A stretch of 64,000 nt of DNA. Origin: Steinernema hermaphroditum. Its lineage: Eukaryota; Nematoda; Chromadorea; Rhabditida; Steinernematidae. Each line of letters opens with the position of its first letter. The first letter of the stretch is position 1. Where the stretch lies: assembly GCA_030435675.1 (NCBI GenBank), contig CM059621.1, forward strand, positions 1,364,001 through 1,428,000, read 5' to 3'. Below the pieces are notes generated by a model, which was given only the letters and a program-made list of their open reading frames with translations, was not told the origin of the DNA and ran no database searches. Of this stretch, positions 12,242 to 24,965 are shown piece by piece. Made by a program: the position numbers and the translations under genes.

Positions 12242-12788
12242 TCATCATAGCAGTTGTTTTTGGGTGATGAGCCACGTTGACACAGTTCATTTTCGGTTCC
12301 ATTTGCATCGTACCACATTTGCACCACATTTGCTCCAAATACATCTGTAATTTGTTGTTTGTTTTGGGTAGTGAGGAAGTGTGAGCGGTCATGTCTGCTA
12401 CCGTTCCCTGTTCCAAAATGGTGCTTGCGCTCAACATCAATATCAACCATCTTAAATTATGATTGTGGTGCAATCATAGCATCCAAGGGGACAAAAGTTC
12501 ATTTGCGTGTTTCAAGATACCGCATTTCTTTGCGCGTTTGTTTGTGATTAACTTTTGTGCTAACTTTGTTGGCTCTCTGGTCGTTAGGAACCACCGAAAG
12601 CGGTTACAAACAAAAGGCACAAAGCAATAGGTCTGGTTTTCTGTGATTATATACCTCAGACCTTTGTTCACTGCTGCCGACTAATGACGCGTGATACAAC
12701 TGTTTGTGTATGTCGATGTCTTGTTCAGCGTATGTCCTTGCGTCGACGATAAACCGCGTGAGTTCACAGCAACAACAACGTGGAAATA

Positions 12789-13473
12789 TTAGAATTTACC
12801 GATGTTGACAATCGAACTTTTTATGGCTGCGTTTTGATCTTCTACGCCGATATTTTTCTTCTCCTTGTCCATGACGAGATATTCATAACAAGAGTAAATG
12901 GTTCTAACGAACCACACGTTCAGTACCAAGCCGATTGTTAGCATCACTTCGACGAAGAAGACGGAAAGTCTCATGGTGGCCACTGAAATAAAATCGTGAG
13001 TCACAGGCACGACGATCTATGCATTTACCGTCTCTGTCACTTGTGTATCCGAAGAACAGATTTGGCGCAATACCCACCAATAACCCGGAAAATACGGCCA
13101 TGCACAGAACACACACGGAGAGAACCTGTAATAATGGATATACACTACAGGTATAACAAGCAAAGACTGACCAGAATGACCATCATTGGAAATAGAAAGT
13201 TTGGTCGGCGTCCCTGAGCTCCGTAAATTGTCGTTATTCCTATGAACAGTTTAAAGCTTCCAGTGTAGAGATGCTCAGGAATGGTTAGAAAGCCATTCAC
13301 TGCATAATTCACCAGTACAGCTAAAAGTAGCAGAGCCCCTCCTACGGTAGCGAGGGATCCTATAATCGTGGTACCGGTCTAAATGAAATGCGCAGTGAAT
13401 GATGCGACCATAGATAATCACTTACAATAACGTGCATTAGGCCGCACATGCATTTTTCTGGCCGGTTAGTCAT
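12789..13473 (-). CDS. Four-TM membrane protein of unknown function (copy 1)
   Basis: Four exons: 13473-13426, 13378-13172, 13125-13029, 12982-12789 (546 nt, 181 aa). The 16-residue first exon reads MTNRPEKCMCGLMHVI. Three further hydrophobic regions follow: exon 2 begins TGTTIIGS; exon 3 has LSVCVLCMAVFSGLL; exon 4 has EVMLTIGLVLNVWF and a Tyr/Cys-rich tail helix. Topology suggests a small tetraspan. The Cys-rich N-terminus followed by a Gly-rich TM1 resembles uncharacterised nematode four-TM families, but I cannot name one. It sits in the same order and orientation upstream of an astacin as in the 30.6 kb copy, and has a divergent relative at 43093-43712 with the same 48-nt first exon. Confidence 0.75.
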
Positions 13474-14418
13474 GATCAACGTGAGATCTTTGGAATATCG
13501 ACCGATAAAAGGAAGAGAAATGACGACAGGTAAGACTGTTACTCTTTTCTTATACATAACACAGGGCATCCTATTGCGCAACAAAAAACCTGTTTCGTTG
13601 AGATTCCTTGTCTACCAAAATCAAAACAAGGTAATTGCTCTCACACGCCAATGGCGGGTCCCTAAACATCAGTGCCAAGTGCTGGAAACTTCACAGTCCT
13701 TTCAAATTTCAGTTTTTACTGGCATTTCGGAGCAAGTTGGATGCCCTGAATGCCACCAACAAAGTAGTGTATTTCATTTGCACCTTTTATTATCCTATGA
13801 AGTTTGGCTCTATAAACTGTTAATGCGCCGCCATTATTTCATCTTGCATGTTTCACATGCTACTACTACGGTTTTCAGCTGTTTTAATACACCAGTCACT
13901 CTGCTGAGACGCTTGGCATTCCACCAACCAAGTGACGTATTTCAGTTGTTGACATGGAGATGCGTAAAGTTAAGACGTATCCACAACATCGATGAGTCAC
14001 TCAGCGGAGCTTTTTTTATGTTGTCTTGGCTGAATGAGGACGAACGTGGTACTTTTTATTTGTTTAAGGAAAGGTGTATTTAAGGGAAGGTGACATTATA
14101 CAAAATAGTTAACAACACAGATGAACATCGTTGGCTATCGGTCCGATGGCTGTCTCTCTCCGAATGATATGAGTAAGCGACTGAATTCAGCCGATAGCTC
14201 AGAAGCTTGTCACCGCCTAATTAACTTAGAAGTTCATAACATTCTTTACTACAGCTTTATTTGGGTCCGGTGTCGAATATATTTACGAACCGTTGCCCGG
14301 CTTTATTTGATTTTGCCTTGTATCGTTTGACTGGATATTACTGTTTGTCTGGCCACCCTTCAGAAAAGAAAATACGTCATTGCGAATCGACCTGCAAGCG
14401 CACTGGTTACGATGAATT
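13474..14418. other. Intergenic; edge of duplicated block
   Basis: Up to about 13690 the sequence matches 30395-30614 in inverted orientation, marking the end of the duplicated four-TM/astacin block. A plus-strand frame (about 13590-13700) shares an LRFLVYQNQNKV segment with the opposite-strand frame at 30127-30480. Beyond that nothing coding is supported. Confidence 0.5.
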
Positions 14419-15324
14419 CTAAGAAACGTTCACATACTTTGACACAACTAAACAGAGAAGGGGCATAAGCAGAAGTTTGTCGACCTGATGAGAAGATATC
14501 AGAACTATTTCCACCCAGAGACTCTGCGGAAGAAATGGTGCGCCAAAAAAATAAAATACGGTTAGTGAGCTATCGCAAAAGAATCTGATAGCAGCATAGA
14601 TTAGGATGGAGTTTTCCTTCCACAGCGAAATCAGTGACGGCCTGTGAAGAACGTAGGTTAATCGTAACCGTAACGTATAGCCAACAAGAACCACATAAAC
14701 TGCCAAGATAAGGCCATTCATGGCTAATACGTACGACGAACTGTAGTTCGTTAGAACGCTTGTTTCTGGTCGTGTGTCATCAAGAGAAATCTTGTAGTGG
14801 TAGCGTAGTACGAGAAAGCTGCAGCATGGAGTAAGAAGAACCGAGAAGTGAGCGATTCCGATAAACCATCCTAGTGCGGCCAAGATCTTAAGGAAAGGTT
14901 TTTTGAGGTTCATCGTCTATTCTGTTACCATGTGGAGCCTATCCGAATACCTGAAATTGGCCATAATCTTCAAGCGGTTGACAGCCAACACAAAACTCAG
15001 GAAGATTTCCACTCGCGCTGCGGAAATAAGTCCGTTCAGAGCGGTTGGCCAAGGATCGAAGTCGAAGAACCGTGAGAGGCCAAGGAGAATGTATCCAGGA
15101 CACATGAGTATCTGCGCGATGCTAATTTGAATCATTAATCGATAGCAATCCTCCTTTCGATAGGATTCTCGGGTGGCAAGGACCTAACAAACGATCGTTT
15201 GGCACGGTACAAATTTACTCACCCAAACAATTCTCATGTGCAGAAGGCAAAAGGTCGAAGCTGTGGCAGAGAAGATGGCACCAAACACTTGAAAAGGAGT
15301 TTTGTTAATGCTTGAATCATCCAT
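14419..15324 (-). CDS. Nematode 7TM chemoreceptor-like GPCR, family unassigned
   Basis: Three exons: 15324-15223, 15183-14929, 14886-14419 (825 nt, 274 aa). Exon joins use a GT donor after TTTGG, a GT donor after CACATG and a TTAAG acceptor, all in phase 0. Seven hydrophobic segments can be counted, including ATASTFCLLHMRIVW (TM1), IAQILMCPGYILLGL (TM2), TM3 ending in FVLAVNRLKIM, and TM7 with LLLMPLLCLVV. The NR motif at the end of TM3 is the nematode serpentine-receptor counterpart of DRY. It does not match the Srx or Srh genes in this window closely; Srt/Srv/Srx-like groups are possible. Confidence 0.7.
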
Positions 15325-16716
15325 ATTCCTGGATCCAAGAAAACCTCTTTTACACAACGTCAAACCGGTTTCACATGCAACTGATTCACCAAGACCACAT
15401 TCCTTGCTCCCACCTAGTGGGAACAAAATACAATAGTGTTTACTCGTCTTTTATTCAACATATGTTAGATTGTAATAAGTAGCAACCTACCAGAAACGCT
15501 TAACTTACTACATGAATGACCAAGTCGAGACAATAAACAAAGGAAACGACATACATAAAATATCGGGTTGATCCACGTGTTCCACTTCGTCGGCTTTGCC
15601 ATGCCGCCGCGCCTTCACCGGATACAACTGTTCGCCCTCTCGACCCACGTAAGCCGTCGAAGATGTTCCGCAACTCCGAAGCGGTCACTGAAAGCTGAAG
15701 ATGGGATCCCGCTCCGCCCGCTGTGGCCTATCTCCGCGCCTGGACTGAATTTAGCCTCTTCGCTACTTCAACATGTGTGGCTTCGTCCTTTTTGTGCATA
15801 TATGAGACGTTTCGCAGAGCGCAAGCCTTTGATACGAGAAGATAAATTCGTAAAAAATCGTAAAGCCTCATATCTGATCCATTACTACGACAGCCGAAGA
15901 CGAATTAGGGCACCCGGAGCCATTCAACTGCGTTAAAAGTCATCCTTGTGGTCGTCGATGCCATAACTACAGTTGCACGGGCGGGCACGCAGCACGACCA
16001 TTGAGGAATCTCTCAGGTGCGAGCTCCGAAGCCGCTGCTTATTCGCAAGCGTCGCGCGGGAATGCATGGCCGTCGACCGCTTCGACATCAACCCCTCACC
16101 AACAATGAACCCGACAGGAAGAAGCATCCATTTTGTGTGCAATTTGGTGTCATACGAGGCGTGATGCCTTTGATCCATGAAAGAGAGTCGTGAAAGTCCA
16201 TTATATAAGAGGCATAACCGTTTTGTTCTGTGATCCAGATAGATCACGAACACAGATTGGCTTGTTTCTTTGCGTGTGAAAGTGAAAAGCGACTTAATCT
16301 CTAACACTTGATGAAAAACAAAGCACAATAGTGTTTTGCTTATAATGCGGGATTCACACGAGTGAGAAGGCTGGTAATAGACTAAGCTTCCACCGACCAT
16401 TGACCACATATCATGCGAATACAGCCCGATATAATTTTGTTTCCTTGTATCATGTTTTTCGGCATAGATGACGAGGCTAATCTGTTATCACGTGGCTTAG
16501 AATGCCACGGAACCATGATCAACAGTTCGCCAATACGAAAGGAACCGTATTCACAAAAAACAACAGTATTTTGGTGCTCGTAATGAGCGAGACTGACGCA
16601 CACTGCGGATTATGGGCGACAACAACAGAGAACAGCAGACAAAGCAAATCCGGAAATAGCACCATACATCCGATTTTTTGGTAATAAAAGCGATCTCCGG
16701 GCTTCCATTCTCAATA
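15325..16716. other. Intergenic, no gene recognised
   Basis: A GC-rich stretch at about 15590-16100 has several open frames of 60-160 codons on both strands but no recognisable motif, signal peptide or splice pattern. It may be a repeat. A weak TATA-like TAATAAAAG sits at 16682-16690, ahead of the astacin gene. Confidence 0.45.
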
Positions 16717-18849
16717 ATGGCTTCAATGCGCTGTGCATTCGTCTTTCTCTTGATTCTCTTCGCTTGTGTCTACGCACCACCACCAACTGACAAGGACAAG
16801 GAAGAGAAGGATAAGGAAGATAAGCCGTTGAAAGGAGCTGCGCTGCGTGCTAAGGTGACAATACTGAAGACGTAGTCATCAAGTAGCATCACGTCTATTA
16901 CAGACCAACGAAGAGTACGATCGTCTCAATGGAGTAGCGCCTGACCATTTCCAAAAGAGGGCCGATTTCATTAAGGCTAACAAAGATCGTCTGAATGTCA
17001 AGGTGAAAGACGAACTGGAGAAGAACGAGCAAGAGTTTAATCACGCCCGAGAGGAGCAAAAGGCAAGCTTAGGTTTTTTGGCGCTTACCCCTTTGTCTTA
17101 CAGAAGAACAGAGCCGAAGACGCTCCCGCAGATCAGCCGTTCACAAAGAAACGCGACGAGTTAGAGAACGTTTTCGAAATCAATGCCGCTTTGGAACTTG
17201 ATGAAGTATTTTGGGAAGGCGACCAGGACATGAGCACGTAAGAAAAAGCGGGGAATCTAAGATGTATTTTTCGGTCACAGTGAGCAACTGAAAGAAATCT
17301 TCGGATTGGAAGGTACCGACGATGACCCGACAAGAGCAAAACGGCAAACTATGGTGGATGCCCAGTACCCAACAAACACGTGGACTCAGGGAGTACCGTA
17401 CTACTTTGACCCTTCCCTTCGTAAGTAATTGCCCCTTGAAAACTTCTAAAATGTGCCGGTCCTTGGACTACTCCCTAATAATAATCAAAACCCATTTTCA
17501 GCAGCAAATCGAGTAGCGTCAGTTCAAACAGCTATCACCTTCTGGCAGGCAAACACCTGCGTCCGGTTCACACAAGTCACCAGTCCGACGGCGAGCACGA
17601 TCAAACCAGTTCTGCGTTTCTACAGTGGCAGTGGATGCACTTCGCCAGTTGGGCGCAGCACCAACCCAAGTGCGGTTACCCAAGATGTATCACTTGGTAC
17701 TGGGTGTGATCAGGTATGTTTCGCTGCAAAACTGATGAATGCTCTTGTTGTAGCCGGGAACCGCAGCTCATGAAATCGGACACTCACTAGGGATGTACCA
17801 CGGACAAACCCGTTACGATCGCGACTCATACGTTTCCATCAAAACTAGCAATATTCAGGTATCGGCTTCTTTGTGGAGAGTCCCCAGACGTATTACAGCC
17901 CGACAAACTCTACAACTTCAATAAAGCCAACTCCTCCACTAACAACAACTACGGTCTTCGCTATGACTTCCGTAGCATTATGCATTACACGGCATTGAAG
18001 TACGTCACATTCCTAGATATTCCTTCAGCATTTGTGTTCCACTTTCAGCGCCTTTGCAATCAACCAGAGCGCACCCACCATGGAAGCCTTCGACATTTTG
18101 GCTCAGTACTCGATGGGTGCCAGTCGTATGCCTGTCTTTACCGATATAACCTTAATTAACACTCACTACAAGTGCTACGGTATAACTGTTTTGGTTTCTG
18201 CTGTTGATGATTTTTTGGCCTATAGATCGGTGCGCATCTGCGGGAACTACGTGCTGGAACGGCGGAAAGCCAAACCCGAACAACTGCGCCGTTTGTCAGT
18301 GCCCCAGCGGCTTTGCCGGAAATGACTGCGCACTCCTGGAACCAGCGAAAGGCGTCGTTGGAACGTGTGGAGGCCTTCTTCAGCCCACCACCACTTGGAC
18401 CGATTTAACCATTAGCAGCAAGGTAGGAAGTGGGCAATTCGTTGCTGCCGCCAATGCGTCCACTTGTACGTGGCAATTGTTCGTTCCCGCTGGACGCTTC
18501 GTTGAGTTCTACGTCAAGTATGTCGGTTACCCCGTAAGCGGTGCTCCTAAAAACGACGCGCTCTGCTCGTATAACTGTTATTATGGTGGTGTTGACATCA
18601 AGTGGGACGCCGATAAGCGCCCGGAAGGATACAGGCAAGCGACTCATACAAAAACGTGTGTGTATTATGCTTTTGGGTTTAGAATCTGCTGTCCTGATAG
18701 CTACTATTGGGTTAAACGAAGCAACACCAACAATGTCATCATTCAAGCCTACAATTATTGGTATTTCACCGACTTCACTATTTCCTACCGTCTAGGTAGG
18801 GCTGCTTCATGCTGTTCCAAATCGTAATACTCGAATTTCAGCCCCTTGA
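16717..18849 (+). CDS. Astacin metalloprotease with EGF and CUB domains (divergent paralogue)
   Basis: Eleven exons: 16717-16854, 16904-17062, 17104-17237, 17281-17420, 17502-17713, 17754-17858, 17899-17999, 18049-18179, 18226-18634, 18683-18795, 18842-18849 (1650 nt, 549 aa). Signal peptide ([20 protein letters not shown]), a Lys/Glu/Asp-rich propeptide insert, FWEGD aspartate-switch motif (about 135-139), RAKR processing site (162-165), [11 protein letters not shown] zinc site (267-277), Met-turn SIMHY, EGF-like module and CUB domain. Exon lengths of 159, 134, 105, 131 and 113 nt equal those of the 533-aa copies, so it is an older duplicate. Introns 2 and 9 have GC donors (gcaagc). Intron 9 is 48 nt and open in frame, so its retention would add 16 residues ahead of ICCPD. 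Confidence 0.9.
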
Positions 18850-19047
18850 AACGAAGCTTCAAGCATAATGTTCTTTGGTCATTGTTTGAAACCTATACTT
18901 TAAACGATAAACTGACAAGAGCGTTTCTTGAAATAAATTTCATTCAATACTTTTGTGATGTGCATGAACTGTGTTTAGCGCAGAGTCATAAAAATAGATG
19001 AGAAGAGGTTGGAAACATCTATCGCCATAATACATTTCTGTAGCTTC

Positions 19048-20837
19048 TCAGCTTTGGGGGTTATGAATTGTGGTCAGGTTTTTCATGTAGCTGGAAATTG
19101 AGTTGGGTCGGCCAGCTTTGCGGAGCAGAAAACGGCGACATTCTGGATTGAAGAAAACCATCGAGAGCCTAAAAGTGAAGATCATGTATCTGCTTCTGGA
19201 AAAGTCAGTTACGTGTTGATGATATAGATGAACACCAATCCGTCGTAGCTCAGTATAACTCCAATGACGGGAGCATCCACGTCGTTGTTGCACACGATAA
19301 TCGCGGCTACCACCACGGTCATGCAGACGTCTTGAACTACTCCCTACAAAATTTGAAGATATAGGTTAACTATTTCCACAACCGACCAAGGTGAACAGCC
19401 TCACATCTCTTTTGAACTCTTTCTCATGGTATGCCACCTTCGAAGTCTGCAATATATATCTATAATTCGTAGCTTGATGCCTCGTCTACCAATCTGATAT
19501 GGGCAATCTTGCCAAAAGTGATGAGATTGACAACTCCGGTCCCGGCACAGGCCACAGTGAAACAAGTTTTGTAGAGTACTGGGGCAATGAGTGAATAATC
19601 TCTGTCTAAGTCGGCTGAGCACTTGATGAAGACGTTCTCGTGGAACCGAGGACTGTAGCCGATATGGTTGCAGGGAAAGACTAGGTGGGGAAATGTGACA
19701 TTAAGCCGGATAACGGGATCTTACTAAAGTAGAGCAACATGATCATGAGAGCCTTTACACATATGGCCACTACTACAGCCACACAGAGCTTCTTGTTGAA
19801 GATTTTTCTGTAGTAAATCGGGAAGCACACGGCGACCAGACGGTTGAGTGCGACTGCCCAGTGCATGACGCACTGGATGTAGGTGAACACGAAGGCGAAA
19901 TGATAAGCGAAGATGCTTAGATTTGGAGGAATATTCGTGGGTTGCCTAAGTTATTAGTATTATAAACCCGGCTGCGCGCGAATTCGCGCCTTCTAGGTAC
20001 TAAAAGCCAATTAGCCTGTAGCCCTGCGGGCGGCAAGATTGGTGCTCATGGATAGGGCTGAAGTTGGGGCTAAAAACTGTAGCCCTACGGGCGGCAAGAC
20101 ACCAATAGCCCTGCGGGCGGCAAGACACTATAGCCCTGCGGGCGGCAAGATTGGCGCTCATGAAAATGGCTAAAGTGGGCGAAAAAACTGTAAAGTTTCA
20201 GGAAACTCGAACCGAAAACACTGCTGGTTACAAAATAGGCAAAAAATCACTCAAAAACAGCAAAAAAAAAACTCAAAGCCTAGCATCGCCAGAGAGATAG
20301 TGGAAGTAGAGCACTACCATCTCAACTGTCTGTGTGGCTCATTGCGAACGTTGTCTGTTTGTAAGCGTGCGGTGTCGGGTTGGGTTCCCCTCGGGTTCCT
20401 TATTTTGTGTGGGTGTTTCCGCCGTGCGCACGAAAAAACACACACACACAGACCAACGGACCCGTCGGTTCTCCATTTATATATAGGGGAAAATCTCGAA
20501 AACCCCTCTTCTTTTCGCCAATGCGCAAGTCTAACTTACAGGATGGTGATGGGTCCCGTGTACACTCCATAGACGAAGTCGCTTCCAAGCTCTCCAACCG
20601 TTCGGGCACCCCAGAAGAATCCGAATGCGCTGTGGAAGGTCTTGACATTTTTGATTAGGTAGAAGTTCAGGATGGCTCCGAAGAACGCCACGATTCCTCC
20701 CTAAACTTTCCAGCTTCAGTTCAAAAAAGCCACTCAGATTATACAATTGTTGTAAACCAACCAAAGGCTAGATCGGTGCCTGTGGCATAGCCTCTTCCTT
20801 GCAGCTCGCTACCGTAGACAAACGTGGACGAATTCAT
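19048..20837 (-). CDS. Srx-family 7TM chemoreceptor (copy C)
   Basis: Seven exons: 20837-20745, 20700-20540, 19945-19725, 19680-19490, 19446-19387, 19343-19213, 19168-19048 (978 nt, 325 aa). It carries the same landmarks as copy A: FVYGSELQGRG, the HWAVALNRLVAV stretch with YYRKIF, and FPCNHIGYSPRF. It is the intact close relative of the nonsense pseudogene at 5692-7020, in inverted orientation, and retains TGG where that copy has TAG. Intron 2 is about 594 bp against 103 bp in copy B, because repeats have inserted (20-bp tandem units and dispersed repeat family 1). Correct splicing of such an enlarged intron is assumed. The last exon is nine codons shorter than in B. Confidence 0.88.
20019..20150. 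repeat. Four-copy 20-bp repeat inside srx C intron 2
   Basis: The unit tagccctgcgggcggcaaga occurs at 20019-20038, 20080-20099 (one mismatch), 20106-20125 and 20131-20150. A second motif, ttgg(t/c)gctcatg, follows the first and fourth copies. The GC-rich unit is foreign to the surrounding intron and absent from the homologous intron of copy B. Confidence 0.85.
20310..20487 (-). repeat. Dispersed repeat family 1, copy 2
   Basis: Read on the minus strand: ctatatataaatgg, gaaccgac, gtccgttggtctgtgtgtg, a variable middle, then gcaatgagccacacagacag. These blocks align with 28884-29020 and 3365-3590. It lies in srx C intron 2, roughly at the point where alignment with the copy B intron breaks off. 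Confidence 0.7.
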
Positions 20838-23800
20838 TACAACTAGCAAACCTGAAACGCAAACACCACGAATACTATTGATGTTGTCTACTGACAAGGA
20901 GGTTCATGTAATATGTAATATTGAAGACAAGCGATATTACATTAATAGACCGATTTGTCTCGCCCAATAGAAGATAATTGACTTCCACCTGCTTGGCTCG
21001 GCAAAATAGGTATCTCAAACAGTCTATTAATGGCTCCTATGTTTGATTCTTACGCGCAGTATGGAACAATCGTTTGAAGTTCAATGAAAGCCGCGGTTTG
21101 ATGATGCATCAGAGCTGTTCTAATTGTTAGCATCTCATATTCGACCGCCATAAATATCACCTTATATCACTTATGTACGGTCCAAGCTTTGCACGGATAC
21201 TCAATATCTGAGCAAAATGGCACTTGAAATGATATTCAATGCGTTGAAGTGGGAAAAGTGCGTTATTTGAAAGTGCTCCTACAGAGATGAGTACAGTAAA
21301 TGCCACGGGAAACATAATTATGGAGACGGTAATCCGGTGCAGATGTAGTTTCACAATACGATTTCACTCATGTACTACGATGACCGAACGAATCACTGTA
21401 GCTCCGGATTATTTGCATTGAAACACTTCCTAGTGAAAACTCCTGGTCGCGTTCTTCACCGACATCAGCGTAGCCATAGAATAAATACGAAATCTACCTT
21501 TAGCGCAACACAAACATCAACCTCATAGGCATAAATTCTAAATAATTTATCAACTTTTACTATTGGTCGCCTTAACTTTAAGTAGAGTTGCCATGCAGCT
21601 GCGTTCGCTTACCTTTGCGAAAAAAACAACGATTCAAAAATAATATTCTCACGTGTCATGACAAGAGTTCATGACTTCAAAGCTTCGGATTCACAAGTTG
21701 TCATGAACTCCTTTGGAAATTCAAAAGTGCATTCGTCTTGTATCTTACGACAGCAATTACATAACCGTGTCTAATTGATCGATATTGCATTGGTTATTGA
21801 TAACGATATTGCACATGGGAAGTTCAGGCGTGGGAAGAACGAAAGTTACTAAGCTGTCTTAGACTCTCTGGCCCATCAATAATGCCGATATACACTACAA
21901 AAACCGGGCTGGTACAAAGAAAAGCACTAAAAGGCACTCTTTAGAGTGTCCACGTTGTACTCATATGTGATTAATCAGCAGATTAAACAGAATCGTGTAC
22001 GCTGAAGTTCAAATGTCCTCAACGAAAGTTACTAAGCTGTCTTAGACTCTCTGGCCCATCAATAGGTTGTGGGTCACATCACAGTCCACCTAGTTACACA
22101 TGTTATGAAGTTGTTTTCTCGCACGAAAATAGCTAAGGTAAGATTTCGTGTGACATCAAGTTGTACTTGTCGTAAAAATCACAGGTTAAAAAACGGCACT
22201 TCCAACATTATTGGTAAGAATGATGTTAGCAAGTATGCAAGACATAGCGCGATGTAACAACTTCGATTACGGTAAAAAAAAACAAGGACGGTGGAGCCAA
22301 CAGGAGCGCTTCACAGTGTATTAAGAGAAATTTGTTCGATGAGGGAATCGTACTACACGTACCACACAATCTTCTATGGCCACTGGAATCGAGATATAAG
22401 TTCTTGTTAAGAGTATACCGCTTGAAGTGACTAACTTCAGGCCGTAGGTGGTACCCAATCAGACTGATCATTAAAGTGCATCATATGGACAATTAAATAT
22501 ATACTTAAATTGGTCGTACTTCACTAGTTATGCTTCATAGTTGGACGGCGCAGGAAACAGGTACACATGGATCACTTTTTACATCAATTGCTGTGCTAGC
22601 TGAAAATAAAGCAAAATCAGCAAAATATCTTTATGACTGTTCGCCGCGATTGTTCTTGGTCATCGCTGTTGGCACAGTGATCGCACCGGCTGCCAGAAGA
22701 CCTCGAACACCAGGAGACCGCAGTATCATTTTGTCAGCAACACCCTCACAACCGCCGGATCAGTCGCGCAGTTTTTTATGACGCCTTGCACGGCGCAAGC
22801 CAATCCATTCAAGAGCAAATGCTCGGCAAGATTCAACTGAGACAGGCTAAGTCCGGCTCTGGATATTTAATTTCTGAGTCGCTGGCTCAACTTGCGAGAA
22901 CGAGCGTAAGCTCAGTTTTGCACTGCATGAAGCAGCCACCATATCTCAATGTTGGCTGTAATGGCACGCGTATAACAATTACGTAGCACAAGCCAGAGTC
23001 TAGGCACCTCGATTGATGCTAATCGTGTCGGATAACGAGTCCGAATCTAGGCGGACTAGATTCGGACTCGATGGCACGGAACAACTGACTCAATAGTCGT
23101 TGAGGAATCAAATCGCTCAAGGACTCGTATTAAATGCGGACTGAGCTTCAAGTTTAGTAAACTCCGAATGGGCAGAGTTTTCTGGTTTCTGCTGAAGTGC
23201 GTCACCTTAAAGGCATATCGGACAGAGTCTTAAAAACGAGAGTAAGAGTAGACTTTCCCTCAGAGAAACAGAACGCAAGTGACCCATCACTGCTCGCAAT
23301 GAATCCTATTTATATGAACACGAATAAGACCCAAAGATCAGAGGCATATGTATTGAATGAGATGAAGTGTGAACAGAAAAACGGAAGTCAAAACAAATCA
23401 CGATTGTCTTTGGGCATCCATGCAGAGAAGCAAAATATACAGTATTCCGTGTAATGCAACATTATCAAAATAGTTTCTTTGTGTCGTCTATGATGTTATT
23501 TCATAGCGTAATGCATCGTCACGTCGAAATCACAAAACATGGTTGTTATAGCATAAATTATGCTTAGGGTACAGGAGGAAAAAAGGGAAATGAATAAAGC
23601 TTCCCAAGTGACTGAACACACTTTGCTAAGCCCTTTCTAACAGTCTGTACATTTTACACGAGACGATGTCTACGCGTTGATTGCAAGAGAATGCCTGGAA
23701 CAATCTGATGAAAACGACAGGGCAACCAAGCTCGAAAGATGTTGGCGGGACCTCTGCGTACATTGTTCAAGTTGGACCAGAAGAGCTTCCTGAATACCTG

Positions 23801-24957
23801 CTAAAGAGCGCCCTACGCAACATAAAACTGTGTGCTACGTTTTTGTCACTTTCACCGTTCTAGGAGAATCCAAATGTGCCGCTGAAGATTGATACGTTTT
23901 CTATGAAGCGCCGATTAAGAACAGCAGCAAAGAATGCCATGAGTCTACCCTCGGTAAGGATCTCCCAGGCCCAATGCGCTTTCATCACACTGCTAAACAG
24001 AAAAATGGCTTAGCATTTTTCCAGCTGGCTACCGTACTTCAACCATAAACAATGGTTCCACGTTACGGGACTTAATCTGAACAGAAGGAAAAACACTTGA
24101 CTTGTAAGGACCCGCTCGCCAGTGCGACCAGTCCTGCCCTCCAAAGAGTCACCGAACAGCAGTCGGCCGGCGCGCTCGCTCGCTCACCCGTCGGTCGGTC
24201 GGTTTCCCTCTGGATCCCGGTGCCCCCTTCCCTCTTCCAGACATCTTATGTTATTATTGGGGTCTAATAAAGATAATGTTGTAGATGAGGAAAAGATGCA
24301 CCGGCCACTACGCTCCGAAGGTCTTGACAGTCTTTTTTAGGGATATGGTAATTGCATATTAATGCAGGTGAACAAGCAGTGCGTATAACTCATTGCTGCC
24401 GAAGAATCCCGGAAGTTATGAATAAGCAATGATATTATTGTATAGAAGTAATAAATACAACTGCTAATTCCGCTGAGTTGACCAGAACACGGAAGCAAAC
24501 CACTATTGAATAACAGGTGCGTCGTGTTAAGCTAACGAACAAATCACTTGTTTACACAGTAATTGGCTTGTTTTCTCGAAGCCATTAATTAAGTAAAAGG
24601 TTCCCAAAGCAAAACAAGTTGAGACATTGTCGATAATGAATTCTTTAAACACACCAAGCACTGGCTATAGCAGTTACTGTGGTTACTTTGTTAAAGCAGT
24701 GCTTTAAACCGGGTTGCGGTCGAACGATCGCCGAGGTCCTCAGGCACACGATAGCGGGGATCTGAGCCACTTTTTATTATGGCTAAAAGGCGGCAAAATC
24801 AGCGTAATAAGGAATAGGGAGAGATGTTGTGGCGGCGGTTATGGAGGAGACGGTTCAGCTAAGCACTAGAATCGCGACGAGATGGACTTTGATGCCACAT
24901 CGGGTCATCAGCTGATCTGTGATAGGGAACTTCAGGATGCCTTCACCTGGAGGCTAC
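20838..24957. other. Long gene-poor intergenic region
   Basis: No gene with splice or domain support in 4.1 kb. A minus-strand frame at 21157-21354 begins with a hydrophobic stretch (TVSIIMFPVAFTVLISVG) that could be a receptor relic, but no neighbouring exon fits. A 41-bp direct repeat lies at 21838-21879 and 22021-22063. 24160-24220 is low-complexity (repeated cgctcg and cggtcggt). Confidence 0.45.
21838..22063. repeat. 41-bp direct repeat pair
   Basis: acgaaagttactaagctgtc plus the next 21 bases recur exactly about 180 bp apart (from 21839 and 22022). The sequence between them is unique. This could be the footprint of a local duplication or the ends of a small element. Confidence 0.7.
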
Positions 24958-24965
24958 ATATATAA

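Noticed and set aside
20019..20150. Repeated 20-mer resembling a CRISPR array
   Set aside because: The locus is eukaryotic, spacing is irregular (6 to 41 bp), there are only four units and no cas genes; it is an intronic repeat.
21157..21354. Hydrophobic minus-strand frame as a receptor exon
   Set aside because: One TM-like stretch only; no flanking exon in a compatible phase and no family motif.
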